Of a DNA stretch of 64,000 nt, positions 1 to 13,700 are shown piece after piece. Position 1 is the stretch's first letter. Each line of letters starts with the position of its first letter. A program made the position numbers and the translations under genes. A model generated the notes under the pieces. It ran no database searches, was not told the origin of the DNA, and saw only the letters and a list, made by a program, of their open reading frames with translations. The stretch spans positions 62,001-126,000 of the forward strand of contig WTXI01000041.1 of assembly GCA_022376515.1 (NCBI GenBank). The letters are read 5' to 3'. This DNA comes from Lactifluus volemus (lineage: Eukaryota > Basidiomycota > Agaricomycetes > Russulales > Russulaceae).

Positions 1-1815
1 TTGATAGATTTTCCGATCATGCTCCTTATTGTAAGGCCAGCTTTGTGGCCCGGGGCTGGCCTTGTAACCACATTGTATTGTATATCCCTCGTTCCTATCT
101 TTACGCGAGCTTTACGCCTCGGGCTCGGTGTGGAGTCACAGTCTATGTCCGAATTCAGTTGTTCGATTGTCCATGCACACTATGATCGCAAGTTAAAAAC
201 ATATCAAGCTGTAATGAAAAGCGCCCGGTATGGTTCAATTATTGTATGACATTTCTCGCTACTGTATTTTCAAGACGTCCCGCGTGCCAGTGGCTACCTC
301 TAATTGATCTCACGTCCTGTACAAACCTCGTCGTTCCCTGCTTGTCTCGCTCGCCTCCGACCCTCTCGCGTCCCGTGCGTAAGCACTCATTTATTCCACT
401 AGGTAAGTATGTGGGGCATTATAAAGGATGTAAATACTAACTTGAAGACCGACGTTGACGAACGATGAGGGTGCGGAAATCTTCCTGCTATACGACGTTG
501 CCAAATGGCACTAATTTAGGCATGCCCGTGACAGCGGGGTTTCCCGGTAACCACAACGTGTGTCGGCAAAAACCGTTCCTCCGAGTCCAATATGGAGATA
601 TAGGATCAAAACTTGAAGCTTGAAGCATGAGGGTAAATTGGCAGTGGTTCGTATTCAAGGTAACCAGTCGCGCATATATAGATAATGGGCACGTTTTGTG
701 TGGGCTTCTGAGATGTACCACCGAGCCCAGGCCACGGGGACGAATGGAGCAACCGTGTTATGCAGGGTTGAGTTAGCAGCAATCTCTGAGTGATGCTGCG
801 ATGGTTGTGCCGACACGAGTGTGATTTCGCGTGACACGTATAATCAATCAGATCATAATCAGGTGGTGTGTCTCGACACAACATGATGCAATCTGCGTGT
901 CCGCCTGCGCCCGTCAATGAAACTAACATGCCGTGGACAATTTACCTCACAAAGAGAATGCGCGAAATCGTCTTGAGGGTGCGAATGGCGTCCTGTCAGT
1001 GGGCCTCATCTGCCTGTTAGTACCGTGGCCACTCGCAGCTGGTTGCATGGGGACGCGTCATGGTCAGATGGCCATCGAACAGATCCGCGCCAGCGTCAGC
1101 GCATATCAGGCTTGCAATGGGCCATTTGGGCACCCCTGCCAGTGCTGAAAGAGAGAGGGGAGGGATTTCTTTTTGTTTTTAAATTTACTATCCTACTTTG
1201 AGGTATCCACGTTTGAGCTCATAAGCGTGAACAATAGCGGGGAACGAAGTCGAGTCTGACAATAATACGATTCACCCATGAGATTTTCGTTATTGTCTCA
1301 GTGAGCTCAGGCTGGGTCGATCCATGGATCTGGTCTCGGTTCACAGGTGATTTAAGGCGGTCGGCGTTCATCTACGTCCGACTTTGGGCATACAACATCC
1401 GGAACCCCACGGCGCGCGTCTGGGGAAAAAAAACAGCATTGGCACCGCGCCAGCCAATCTCGGTTGAAAGGAGGATCAGCCATGCCTTACGCGAAATGCT
1501 CTAAGTTATTAAGGTACCGTGTCAATTTGAAAAATCGGCTCGGATCTCTCCTTCCCAACCTGTTAGACCAGATACAGTACGGTACGATCACAATTACAAT
1601 GAAAATTTTGTTTTGGATGAAAAGAAGTGCTCCCCAGCAGTCACTACTCCGCTTATTGTGTTGGGACTCTATTTCTCGAAACCGAACTGATCAGACGGTT
1701 GAAAATGTGTGTGTGCCATGGCAGGACTACGTGTCTGACTGTGCAGCTAGTCGTCGGCTGGAGGTATGACCGTGGCAGAGCTTGGGTAAGTTGGAAAGTT
1801 ACTCGGGAATCGAGC
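1..1815. repeat. Degenerate repeat, copy 1
   Basis: This stretch matches a second copy at about 4,262-6,095 in several collinear blocks: 50-137 with 4,284-4,332, 822-922 with 4,527-4,622, 955-1,145 with 5,333-5,548, 1,310-1,530 with 5,630-5,845, and 1,600-1,815 with 5,935-6,093. The blocks carry many substitutions and small indels. No open frame is shared between the two copies, so I read it as a decayed duplicated element or non-coding segment rather than a gene. The start of the copy lies outside the window or is too diverged to place. Confidence 0.6.
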
Positions 1816-2640
1816 GAAAAGCCAACCAAACAGAGGGGATATCATGCGCGCTGCATTTGAGTCTTGCCACAAAGGGTGGGGCATCTCAGTCATCACGGAG
1901 TCGCGGCTTCCGGGAAAAGAAATCTCTCCACGAGAGTATGGGCGGGGAGGGGTGGGGATGGGGACGTCCGGTCCCAGTCTTAGTGGCCATTCCCTACTCG
2001 TACCACCAGAGCTTGGAGGTGGTGATTCCCACGACGGTGTCAATGGCACTGAGCCTCAGTGGCTGTGAGATCACATTGAGGGGAAATGAGAGCGAGGGTG
2101 GGCGAGTGTGAGGGCGAGGGAGGTCAGGTCATGACTAAGCGACCCCTTCACAGATCTACAGATCGCCAGCCCGTGCCGCGCTGCCACCTATCACTATGCT
2201 ATGAACAACTTTTTCATGTCAGAATCTCATTTTCACCGCATATCAGTTGGTACCTCTTCTACAGTCTTTATTAGAATAACTGACGCAAGTGCAGCCTGTG
2301 ACTGGGCCATTACAGATCTTCCGCCATCATAAGCTTTTTCCCATGCATTCCAGCAACAGAGACGCTTTATGATCTGTCTATTGTGTACAGTTTCAGAGAC
2401 AGTGACAGGTAGGATGGATTAACACTCAATAGGCCTAGAGCTCGCACATAGCTTTACGGCCCGACGCGTGGTGGTCCCTAGCTAGGCTACACGCCTATCT
2501 GTATGACATGACTCGTGCGAGGACATAGAACAGAGATATAATCTTGCAGTTGAGTATCCAACATTGACATATATTCAATTTAAACAACACAGGGACACTT
2601 TATCTGAATCTATTTTCGCTGAGGAAGTATTGACTTATCA
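1816..2640. other. Stretch with no recognisable gene
   Basis: I see no conserved protein, RNA gene or clear repeat here. Short open frames exist on both strands around 1,780-2,270, but they overlap each other and look random. Confidence 0.5.
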
Positions 2641-2644
2641 TACT

Positions 2645-3850
2645 ACTGCATCCTTGCAAGCATGGTCGCGATACCATCGTCTACCCAGTCTTCCAATGCC
2701 ACCGGTCGTGGTACCCATCCCAAGGCCGCAGCGCGTTCGCCGCGGAGGTTCTGACTTGCACCGACGACCTTCGATGCCCTAAGAAAGGAAAAAGAAAAGA
2801 AAAAGTCATGTCATCATCAGCACTTATTGCGAACGCACGGGTATTGGTAAGCCGATATGGGGGCACTTTCCGCAGTGCCGTCTTTCAGCTTTCCAAGACG
2901 AACGAGGGAGTCGCCAACCACGGTCATGACGTCCTTCCATGGGTGTGGCGTCCTCGCGGCTCAGTATACGACCAAAGACGCGCCTGTAGAGATCGACGAG
3001 GTCGTCCAGACGCAACTAGGAAGGGCACAGGGACATGAGGATGGGGAATGAAAATGCAGGGCCGAGGGGGCGAGACGGACCGTGTATAAGAGGTTGGAGC
3101 CTTCACCGACGTAGTTGACGCGAGAGGGGGCTGCACAGCGAACTTCCAGAGGAGAGAGGCTGCTGGGACCGGTCCCGTGCACGGGCCCACGCATGCCGCG
3201 GGGCACATGATATAAGATTCTGTATAGCCAGCATCCGCTGCCTGCAGAATCCTAGAAAAGGGCCCGCGGTTCAACGTTCAACGATGACCACATACAAGGA
3301 ATGAAGAAGGACATACGGTACATCTACAACGCCGTGTACCCTCTGGGGGGTAATAGCACGAATGTCCGCTTCATCGTTGTCCTATCCGAAACAAGTGGCA
3401 AAATGAACACCTCGTATTATACCAAAATTTCAAAAAGTTATGGCAGAAAATAATGAGTGGTGATGTACGTTCCAAACTTTTCCGTTGGGGTCATGCTTGC
3501 CCTCCGTCGTACCATCCAGGAATACCGCAACCCCGCTCGTGTGATACAAGATTGCTGGAGGTTTCCCATCCTCGACAACGCGCGCCTTTTGCCCGGCAAG
3601 GATGGCTGTAGTGAGCTCTGCCTTGTGCGAGTTGGCTACATCGACAGTGATGTCCGCCGCACGATGTGGGAAGTGATAAGGTCGGTATCACTGAAGCTGC
3701 CTTGGACGACCTTGACGCCCAATTCGCTGACTGGCTCGACATGCGCCGGGTTCCGTACCAGTTCAGTGACCTGGAGATTCGGGTAACTCTTAAGCAGATC
3801 AACGAGCACGGCGCCTACATCATTAATATACAAACCGACTCAGTCGTCAA
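2645..3850 (-). pseudogene. Broken NmrA/epimerase-like NAD(P)-binding protein
   Basis: Read on the minus strand, the pieces come in the right order for a short-chain or atypical epimerase of the NmrA/NAD-dependent epimerase group. They are a first segment reading GAVLVDLLKSYPNLQV (about 3,815-3,770), then ITVDVANSHKAELTTAILAG (near 3,630), then YIMCPAACVGPCTGPVPA (near 3,200), then HLDDLVDLYRRVFGRIL (near 2,980), and a C-terminal LGWVPRPVALEDWVDDGI (about 2,720-2,665). The frame changes several times. The first shift is at about 3,665. The glycine-rich Rossmann motif that should precede the first segment is missing, so the 5' end is lost or destroyed. Family members are usually about 300-350 residues and use NAD(P) as cofactor. 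The copy sits between the two repeat copies. I am fairly sure of the superfamily but not of the substrate. Confidence 0.65.
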
Positions 3851-4261
3851 CTAGGCTGACATGTGACATTGACAAACACCACGAACCTCCGATGTAACCT
3901 GTCGCCCCAAGATAGAATACGGTCACGGTGGTCATTATCTTTGGGGGTCTATCTGGTGACAATCTTTCAAGAGCTCAAAGATCTACAGAATCGGGTTAAT
4001 ATAGGTAGGGAATCGATGGCCCATATCCCACTTCCCATTCTGTGAATGGTTGGCGGGTCGTCGATCATCCTACCTCCTGCCAGAGTTCAGTTCCCACATT
4101 GTGGGGAAACAAGGCACCGAACGAAGCCTGAGACCAACGTTTGGTAAACTTTTGGTTGGACCGTGAGATGGACTCCAGAAACGCCATCCTTTTGCGCTGG
4201 ACTCGGACTCGGATGACTGGGCATGACCTGATCTGCAGCATCTACATCCTTTGATCGAATT
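3851..4261. other. Intergenic, no recognisable content
   Basis: Nothing with coding or RNA character was recognised between the epimerase relic and the second repeat copy. Confidence 0.45.
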
Positions 4262-6095
4262 TCTGTCCATGCAGACTATGTATGTGTGGCTGGCCTTGCA
4301 ACCACATTTACGCCCCGGGCTCAGTGTAGAATCGCCGACCCCGGGCCTTGCAAGGTTGGGACCTCAACCCTCTCTACCATGCATGTGAGTCACCTCGGGC
4401 TGCGCAGGGCCGGCCCCAGACAGTCTGGACAAGTGAATATACAAATGGGAAACCTGCTCGGCGCCTTGGTATCGTATCACCATTGTCCCGAGCCCCTTGA
4501 CTCGGACTAGGAGACGTGGACGCGGTGGTTTCACGTGACACGTATAGTCAATCAGATCGGCGATTCTCGACACGACATCAACTAGCACGATGCGATCTGC
4601 GTGCCTGCCTGCGCCCGTAAATGAACCAGAGATTTGAGTGGTGGTGTTGGTGTAGGGTTGGCCTCGTGCCTACACTCGGATTCGACCAATTTCGGCCGAC
4701 ATCGGGATGTCTCGGACATCACGGACATAGAGGCGAGGTAATATTCCATGAAGTGAGTTGGAGCTTTTTCTTCCGATGCGACGGTAGATCGTCAACGTAC
4801 TGATTCGTTCACATCAACAGTGGCTTCGCTGTGGTATTTGAAGAGGATGTACCTGTCTTCTCCAGACCAATGGAGGGCCCTTTGTCAGGCCTACTTTTCC
4901 TTTTCCCACGGCTAATCGTCGCCATGTTCCGGAGACACTTAGAGATTTGTTCTTCCCTTTCGTTCTTTACATCCCGACCCGAGTCATTCATTCGCTCTTC
5001 CACTCCCTTGACATCCTCTCGCTCCTTTTCTTGCTACCAAAGCCCTACTAGTATCTCCTTGTAGCTCTTGAATGAAAATGTGTGCCACACCTTTTTTTTC
5101 GCCTCGCATTTAGAAGCATACTCGATGATTGTCGCTGTAGTTACTTTCTCCCTCTTCTCCAAGTTCCACCCGCGCCTTGAAGTACTGCGCGGTAACATGG
5201 AACTTAGAGGGAGTGACTGGGAGAGGGCAGTTTTTGGCCCGCTCAGTAGAGACGATATTAAGAGTCCGACATAAATAGCGAATGAAAACGAGTGGATAAA
5301 GTGGAAAACGCGGGATCGCACGCGGGAAGAATTGAAGAATGATGCCAGAGTCCTGTCAGAGGGCGCTAGTTGGGTACTCGTCTGCCTATTAGTACGACTC
5401 GCAGCTGGTTGCATGGGAACGCGCAGCGATAGACAATTCAAGAGACGCGTCATTGTCAGATGGCCATCGAACAGGTCCGCGCCAGGGCGAGCCCATATCA
5501 GGCTCACACTGGCAACGGGACCGGTTGGGCACCTCGACCGTCCTTGTTGAAGGAGAAAGTCAGAATGGATAGAGGGAAGGAATTTAAAAAAGTAATGAAG
5601 CCTACGTTTCATCGAGATTTTCATTATGTCTAGTGGCTGGTCGACCCATGGATTTGGTCTCGATTTATTATAAGGCGGTCGGCATTCATCTACGTTCGTC
5701 GTTGAGCATACGACATCCGAAGCCCTACCGTGACCACGCCGCGCGTCTGGGGAAATGATACAGTATTGGCACCGCGCCATTTGCCGTTAACCAATCTCGC
5801 GTTGACACGGCATGTCTTACGTGAGGTGCTGTAAAGGTTCTTAAGTTACCGACCCCAAATTGAAAAAAAAAAAAAAAAGCGATCTCCCGTTCCCAACCCA
5901 GCCCAGATAACCTCCAAGATGACACTCACAAATGGAAAAAATTTTCGATCAAAAGAAGCGCTCCCCGGGTCTGACTTATTCTGTGGGGACTGTAATACCC
6001 CCCAACGTTTCTCAGAACCGAACGGACCAGACGTTTAAAAGTGTGTGTGTGCACCATCTCGGGGTGTGATCGTGGCAGAGCTTGGTACCCGGAAT
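4262..6095. repeat. Degenerate repeat, copy 2
   Basis: Second copy of the 1-1,815 repeat, in the same orientation. It carries about 700 bp of extra DNA (about 4,627-5,325) with no counterpart in copy 1. A 248-codon minus-strand open frame at 5,034-5,780 spans the boundary of this extra DNA, but copy 1 does not keep it open. A run of about 16 A lies near 5,862-5,877. Confidence 0.55.
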
Positions 6096-6512
6096 CGTGC
6101 GGCATACACTTCCACGCTCAATAAGGGGTCCGGCGGGCATCATGACGCCATGATTGCTGATCCAACATATATCATAGGATACAAATGGTCCGATATTCGA
6201 TTTACTAGTTAGCTAAGCGCGATCGTCACACCGTGGTTGGATCATACTAGTAATCGATCTTCACGGTCTCGAGTGGAGGCTCGACGCTGTGCGAACCTGT
6301 AAGCGAAATTATACATCAAATTAAAGATACAGTCCTTTGTGAGTAACAGCGCAAGGTAGCAAGCGACCCTCCTCATCGGAGATCTTACTAATTGTCCAAA
6401 TAAACCCTTGAAAATCAGCATATCAAGGGGGAAAATTGAACCCCGGACCATAAGACACGAAAAAAGTCGAGAATATGGGTATATGAAAAGACTTTGAAAC
6501 GTATAAAGTTTT
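6096..6512. other. Spacer downstream of the acyl-CoA oxidase-like gene
   Basis: No recognisable gene. It probably holds the 3' untranslated region and terminator of the minus-strand gene that ends near 6,513. Confidence 0.4.
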
Positions 6513-8722
6513 TCAAAGCATGGACCGAACGCTCCGATGATGCGCTGCTTGCAGTGACGTTGGCGAGGCATTGCTCTCGAGAAGTGGGCCGAAAATTCCA
6601 GAACTCCATCCGCTGCTCGTCTCTCCAAACGTCTGAAGGCCGGAGACGAACTGCTTCCACTTCTCATCTGAGACGATCGGCGCGACGATATATGCCGCGA
6701 CGTTCATTCGCGTGAGGTACTCTTCCAAATGCGGGAAGACGGCGTCGATCGCACGCGCCTCGCGTTCCCGTAGTTCTGTTCGTGTCATGCCAAGGCGCTC
6801 GACGTACCACGCTTCATCCTGCAACACTGACGCAGCTTCGAACAAGTCAGGAGAGGGCCATCGACTTGCGCCGCGCGCGCAGCATCATATGATATACGAT
6901 GACCGATCGCCTGTATGAGTGGCAGGGAGCGCGGAAGGATTTCCCGGTTATACGTTTCACTGCGATGGCTAGTGGCTAAAGCGAGAGAAGCACGAAGCTC
7001 AGAGAAGAGCCCCTTTTCGTGCCGCGCGAGGAGACTATCTGGGTAGCGTGGTGGCTCGAATGCGTAGCGTCCGAGAAGTAGCTCCGATGCAAGGCCTATA
7101 GCACGAGGATGAAACCACGAGAAATGTCAAAGGCATTGGAAAGATACTTACGGATAGATATGCCCAACAAGTCACCCTCAGCAATGGCAATACCACGCAT
7201 GTCAGACTGGAGGAAGGTGTTGTGTGAGTACCGGAACATCCTGTTGGGATGAGAAAAGGCTACGTACATGCATCGCAGGAAGCTGATTTGCTTCAAAGAG
7301 ACCTTGCGCTCCGCACCTGTCCCCAAGCGTAAAATTTGCCGCCTGAGCTGTTTGGATCATCGCCACCTTGTGCACTGTCGCAACTGCATGGCGCACACGT
7401 GGGTCAAGAGCTGGATCCATAAACCATGCGACGGCCTGCTTGTTCATTGCCTTTAAAACGAATGCTTGCGCGAGTGCACCAGGATTGGTTGTTTTTGCGT
7501 CTGGAAGGAAATGATCGGCTTGGATATCCCACTCGCATCGATGACATGTCGTCGCTGGCTGTAGCGTGTGGCGATGTAAGATGCAATTTGCAGTGAAGGT
7601 ACGCCGAGAGAGCTCAGCGCGATCGTGCCAACAGCAACGCGATAAATATTGTTGAAAAATGAAGCGCGCGGATCCCTAGGTTTTTTGATGCTTCCAAGCA
7701 GGGCAGTTGGTAGTATTCTCACATGATCGAAGTATGTCAGACAGTGGTTGACAGGGCGCGAGCCACCGCGTGGAGGTAGAACTCTAACAGACAATACTCA
7801 GTTTTACGGCAAGTGGGGTATGATTAGAGATCATGGCGCACTTGATTTTGACCCCTGGAGTCATTGACTGACCGTCATGTAGCTGAAACACAAATGGCTT
7901 TATGCCATGATCCTCTCCACCAACGATGGTTCGCGCGAATACGATAGAGATGCAACTAAAGCCGGGGGCAACTGGTGATGTGGGTGGCATATACCTGAAA
8001 ACAGCAATCGGGACATTAGCCATATCGAGTATCCTCCCGAGTTATGGCAGCATACTTGGCTGCACGCTCAATTGGCGTATGGATGTCAAAGCACCCATCT
8101 GGTAGCAATGTTGCTATTGTCTCCATGTGTATAACGTCCAGGCCATGTCCAATCTCTGTCAAGCAGTACTGTCCCCTGTGAGAGATTAGCTATAGCATGA
8201 TTCCGTATGTGAGTACGACGATGGCGCTTACGAGACTTCGAAATCCAACACGCGTTGAAGAAGGGGTGCGAGACTAGGTTGTTCGGGTAGATATGTTGCC
8301 AAGGTTCCGGCGCAGAGGTTATACTGAAGCGTGAGGAGTGTTGCGGCAGCTCCATCAATGCTCGCTATCGGATCAGTATGTAAATCCCAAAACTTGGGAG
8401 AAAGAAAGAGCACATCTTCTACTGTCAGGGCTGTGATCGGAAATCAGGTATGGGGTAACGACGATACACCTGTCATACACGTACCATACGCCCTTCCGAT
8501 TGCTCTTGCACGCTCGTACGAGAGCTTGGTTCGATCAGAAATGGAGAAACCGTCGACTCGTTGGGTGAAGAGGACGGTCTGAGCAAGTTCTTGAGTCGGT
8601 CTCCGAGTCATACTCCACAACGGGGCAAGTGAGGCCGTGAATTGATCTTCTTTGCATGAAGTTTTAATATAAAAAGGTGGGTAAAGGCCCCGAGTATGAG
8701 AAAGATGAATGGGCGTTGTCAC
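6513..8722 (-). CDS. Acyl-CoA oxidase/dehydrogenase-like flavoprotein, with frameshifts
   Basis: Minus-strand multi-exon gene of the acyl-CoA oxidase/dehydrogenase fold. These FAD enzymes oxidise acyl-CoA thioesters, and oxidases typically act in peroxisomes. Visible parts in order are an N-terminal helical exon, ASIDGAAATLLTLQYNLCAG, the signature CLTEIGHGLDVIHMETIAT next to the flavin site, MPPTSPVAPGFSCISIVFAR, RGGSRPVNHCLTYFDHVR, DPALDPRVRHAVATVHKVA, GDRCGAQGLFEANQLPAMH, MRGIAIAEGDLLGISI, and a C-terminal helical exon with EREARAIDAVFPHLEEYLTRM. Introns I can place include 8,429-8,494, one near 7,800-7,830 that joins VKI-K to VLPPRGG, one near 7,216-7,268, and one near 7,095-7,150. The frame breaks at about 7,481 and about 6,857. 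Adding one base in a short G run and a short C run restores each. The start is either 8,722 or the in-frame ATG at 8,611. It is a real gene with base errors, or a young pseudogene. Confidence 0.75.
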
Positions 8723-11700
8723 GGCTCGGCTCGTGCCTTGAAGCCGACATTACAGAAGGAGGTCTCTCAAATTTAGTCATGGCTTGCAAAGACGAGCCGA
8801 GGCTGACCCGTGACAACACCACTGATAAATGGAAGAAGCCAGCGAAGCCGCGGTATCGGACGGCGCCTACACAGTGCTCCTGTCAATATGTACGTGTCCG
8901 ATTACGGTGGAAGCACATCGCAAGCCATACTCCGTCCCGGAGATGAGGCAGAGCACAGCCATAGTTGTGGATCCTACTGTAAGTGAGACGCGGCGGGATT
9001 ACCTTCAAAATCCGGGAGGTACTAGTAGCGTGTGCGAATTCACTCTTGGCACTGCGGCGCACTAGCCGCGCGTGCTTATGATCATATGGTCAACATTCAA
9101 CTCCCACGCCAGCATGGCATAAATCTGTATAAAGATCCGCAGTAGAATATCCAGTGCCCGTCACTACCCTCAACACACCCGGTCAGAACATATATAACGA
9201 TCTCAGGCAGGTTTCTTAGAAACAGGGAATCAAGTCCAACTTGGGTTCAACTGGGTAGTGTCTGATGGAAACCGCTTGATATTGAAGCCGGTATCTTGTT
9301 GGTTCCCCAAAAACTTGGTTCTTGGACGTTTTTGATGTTGGGCGTCCGCATATCAGCTAAAAGGAGATACTCGTTCGGGCGATCTGGCGCTTTATGGTCG
9401 GAAGGCTGGAGGGAACCAGCCTGAAACGCATCCTTGTAGACTCGGAGGGAATCTCCCTTCCAAAGGAATCAACCACCACACCACACCTGCGTGTCAGTGT
9501 GTGTCGTCCTTTTGCTTCGCTGGTGTAAAGGGGCTCTCATTTTTCGTCTTCGATTCTCTACTTCGCATACATTCTCCCTTCTGCAATTCTACTTCGCTAA
9601 CCTGTCGGGCTTCCATTTTGCAATGGCTGTCTTCGTCGTGGCCTTATTCCTCCTTTTGAAAAGTCTTGCCTTTCTTACTCGGTCATCTGTCTCGAACGAA
9701 TCCCACCTTCGGTAATTTAAATGGAACGCCTCAGTGAATTATTGGATCATCAGGCCATCAAGTTTGTGTTACTACCATAGAGTCAGCTTATTCTATACTG
9801 GATCTTTCTTGTGTAATTCGATCTCTCGCAGCGATCATCTTGTCACTATGAGAGCACAGGTCGATTGCTAGTAACTTATCAACCATCTAATGCGACTTAC
9901 GTAACTGTACCATGGAGGCCGTAGAGACAATTTTGTAGCAGTTTCACTGCCTTTTCTTCGAACCCATTAACGAGCGCCTTGGGTAAGCTCTTCACTGTCC
10001 TTGGCCACTTTTGTTCGATCCCGCATTCCACAAACGTAAAGCCCAATCAGAGCAGAGCCCACCCTTCCCATAAGCAGTATCAGGAAAGTTTGGGTTTTCT
10101 GTAGCCTCTCAGATATGTTACACGCCTAGGAGCACCCACGGGATGAGTCTAGCCCATCCGACGCGTATCTCCAAGAGAAGATCCCCTCTCCGAAATTCCG
10201 CGTCCCTAACGGTGGAGTACTGCGCATCTTATTGACGAGGATCAGAAATGTACAACTCAAAGCAGTGAGCTTCTGCGATGGTTTAAAAGGAATGAATAGA
10301 CGAACCCCACAGCTATGACTCCATAGACACTTTTTATAGCAGTTGCTCCGGTCAGCGGGTTAACGATAGATACGGTTGTTTGTATTAACTTCGTCAGACT
10401 ACTTACTTGTGGCGCTTTCCGAGGAAGTTCGAGGCGAGAGGATATTCCGTTTATCCAGGTTGAATATCATGAGACTTGATCTCTTGACGTTGACACCCAT
10501 AAAATTACAAAGAGAAAGAGTGACCCGTAAGCACAGCAGGGGTCAACAGAGGGGGTAAGGGATGGGAGAAGATGACAGCGGGCCAGCGCTGTTGTGAGGC
10601 GTCAAAATGGCCTCACTATATCTAATTGACTTTGTTCTTCTAAGGGAAATAAGAAGGACCAGTAAAGAATAGTCAAGAGCCGTAAAGGGCTCTTACTTTA
10701 CGATGTAGCAATGACGTGCAGGCCGGGCGCGATGAGTGACAGCAAAGCGAAAGTGGACAACAGGAACGGAGATCGCGGCGACGTGAGAGTTCTCACATGT
10801 ACATACAGTCCCGATGACTACGGGACACAGTAAGTACAAGAGTATGATGATGATATTATTATAATAAACTATTTTGGCTATCACGTCCCGTTCCAGGCTC
10901 CAGCTTAGGGCCTCAATTAGCCTCAATCCTCCTTGTCGTTGAAGTAAAAATGAGCCACGGTCACGAGTCACGTGAATTGAGGGGCCGGATAGCGGATACT
11001 TTTTTCCCATGCGCGCCCAGTTGTCTATTGCCAGCCCGGTACGCATGCAGGAGACAGTCAAGATTTCAGGATAGAACAGTCAGTAAAAACATTAACTTAC
11101 CACGGCCATGGATGACAGACGGCTCATTTATCACAGCCAATCTGATTGCGAATCCGCGGACCCCAAGAGTACTGTAGGGCACAGTCGCTATGACATAACT
11201 GCACCTTCTTCATTCCGATCTCATGCCAGGCGATGCTTCTGACGTCGTCACTGAGTACGCAATTTACCGGTAACCGGACGCATTTACGTTTCTTCTGTCG
11301 AAGGTGCCAGCGTGAACGAATAGTTGTTGCGCTTTTCTTCCGTGGGGCACTACTGTACGTGAAAAGCCGTCCACCCTTCCGTGACTCCTTGGGGCATCCT
11401 TATCCAATAAATGACCAATACCACCGTTCTCCCCGGACTTCATTTAATTCGCAATCCTCGGAGAACCTACGCAGTGCCAAGAAACTGCTCTGCTCCCATT
11501 TCTTTTCCGACATGATCAGCGCAGCGAAACTTGAAGACAATATAGCACTAACCTCTACTCACGTGACGCATTCCCTGACAAGTGCGAGCGCGCTCGCCGA
11601 GCGCCGAATTCAAGTTCGCCGCTGATTCGATATCACGTTGCACCTACCTGTGGCCTATACCACTTATAGAACTCGGAGATCGCGGGAGATGGAGATCATA

Positions 11701-13700
11701 TCTATCATTGATGCTGATGCACAGGGTACCCCAACCAGACCGTGGGCTTTGACGTTGCTCCTGGCCAAGAGCATTCATTGATGCCCCAAAACCTTGTTTT
11801 CTGTATAACAAGACATTCACACTTTCTGATGTGATTTTTCTATCTGGGCATACCCAAAATGGACGGCGAAGCAGTGCCAAGAAAATGAGCAGATTTATCG
11901 GGTGCCGCGAGAAGTTACCTCTGCGATATCTGGCGTGAAGCTCACTAGTAGAGGCATCGTTACAAGTTTTATCGTAGTCCCTTCATCTCACTACCTCCCT
12001 CCCATGTAATCGCCTCAGGCTTTCCCCGTTGTCCATACTTGTCGCCATTTGATTTCGATCATGGTCAATTAAGAGGGTATTCACGAGAAGATACCCAAAT
12101 TCTATGACGACCGATTTTTGACAGGGACCTACGCTAAGAAAACTAAACCTTTTTTTTGCGTTTAATACGCTACGCTGTCATAGTAGGAGCATCGCAGCAA
12201 CATCTGAATACGGTACCGGCTCCGGATTTTCCGGACGCTTTGTGGCGAGTCACGCCACAAAACAGCGGGTTAAGCCGGATTCCAGCCCACATCCTGAGAC
12301 TCGACATGACAATGGAAGGAGATCGATCAAGAATGATCTGTACTACGAGTAGTAAGTCCCAGTCGTTATTCAGGTACAACAATGAGTAAAAAAGAGTGTA
12401 TCAACATCGGTACCTCACGAAAAAGCAGTCTACTAGTACCCTCCCAAAAAAGCGAGTTCCGAATACGAGAAAATTATACCATATCCAGGTATGCAATACA
12501 TGGGCATGGGCCAGACGGAAACCAAGTGGTCATGAGGCCGTGGCTCGTGAGCCCCAAAACTAGTGGCTCAGGCTGACTTAACGTTTGCGGAGCAAAGAGG
12601 TAAAGGGGCTGTCCATGTGAGGCCCACCTGCCCATCAAACTCCACAGCAACAGAGCCGGATTTTTGACTCAGACCGGCTGGGTGAGTGAGGACGATGAGT
12701 GATCGAATTTCTATCCAGTTTGAAAAAGGTGAACCTACGGAGTTTATCAAGTCAGGTAAGACTGCCAAAAGGACAATCAGTTTTAGCACGTCGACCAACC
12801 CCAAGTTCGTGCGTCACTGGTTACCCATTCTCAGGGCCCTGTTGCGTAGCTCAGCTCGGTCATCATTGGAGAGTCAACTGACCGACCGGCACATCCATCA
12901 ACCAACGATTAGAACGCTCTGGGTAACATTTCAGGTGACGCTGTGCTCAGCCCCTAAATCTGATTTTCGAGTTCGAAAATCGTCACGATCGACAGATGGA
13001 GATCTCGCCGGGGTTTTCGCGATCCAATGCGATGCAACCGGATTTCCAAGGAGTCGAGCACGCGGAAGGACCTCGTGGCGTGGGCGACTCAATCGCACAT
13101 ACCAAGCCTTCAAGAAATGGAGGTAACATTATTACCACTTATCATGACCCTTTGTCTTAATGTAATTGCTGCAGTGGCAAGGCGTGAGAAGTATTATCCC
13201 TGGCCAGGAATCAGTCAGGGGCAACAAGGCCCCCAAATGGACGGCCCGTCACGGACCTTTGATGACAGAATGAAAAGTCCCACCTTGCCAAGGCTGGCAT
13301 TTTAAGGTCAGGAAACGCAGGGGCGGGTAAAATTAGTTCACGAAAAGGTGAGTTTGGTACGTGTTCTAGTATCTATCACGAGGAATGAGGCGCGCAGTTA
13401 GCCCGGCGCGTGCACAGCCCGGTAATGCAAAATTGGTCACGGCCACCGTCTCAGTTACTCATCAATCCACGAGGTACTAAGATCGAGCGAGAACGAGGAC
13501 ATGGTGAATAAGGTCGAGTCGAGGTCCAGGTTTCCATTTCTGCATTTTATTTTTTTCCTTTCCCCTCGGGAAGTCTCGGATACCTTCTCCGTTTCAAGTT
13601 CTGTATTTATATCAATAAGTCACAGTGCATCATCATTGCAGTTCCCATCCCTCCATCTTCCCATCTGCTGTTATTATAACACTTTGTCCTGCCCTGCCGT
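8723..13700. other. Gene-poor 5 kb region
   Basis: I found no conserved protein, rRNA or tRNA here. The longest open frames (about 10,693-11,061 minus, 11,233-11,625 plus, 12,686-13,126 plus) show no recognisable motif and have no paralogue in the window. A pyrimidine-rich stretch at about 13,530-13,700 directly precedes the Zn2Cys6 gene and could be its promoter or leader. Confidence 0.45.

Noticed and set aside
5034..5780. 248-codon minus-strand open frame
   Set aside because: It spans the edge of repeat copy 2 and its extra DNA, is not kept open in copy 1, and shows no motif.
12686..13126. 146-codon plus-strand frame
   Set aside because: No recognisable motif, and a basic, irregular composition; not enough to call a gene.
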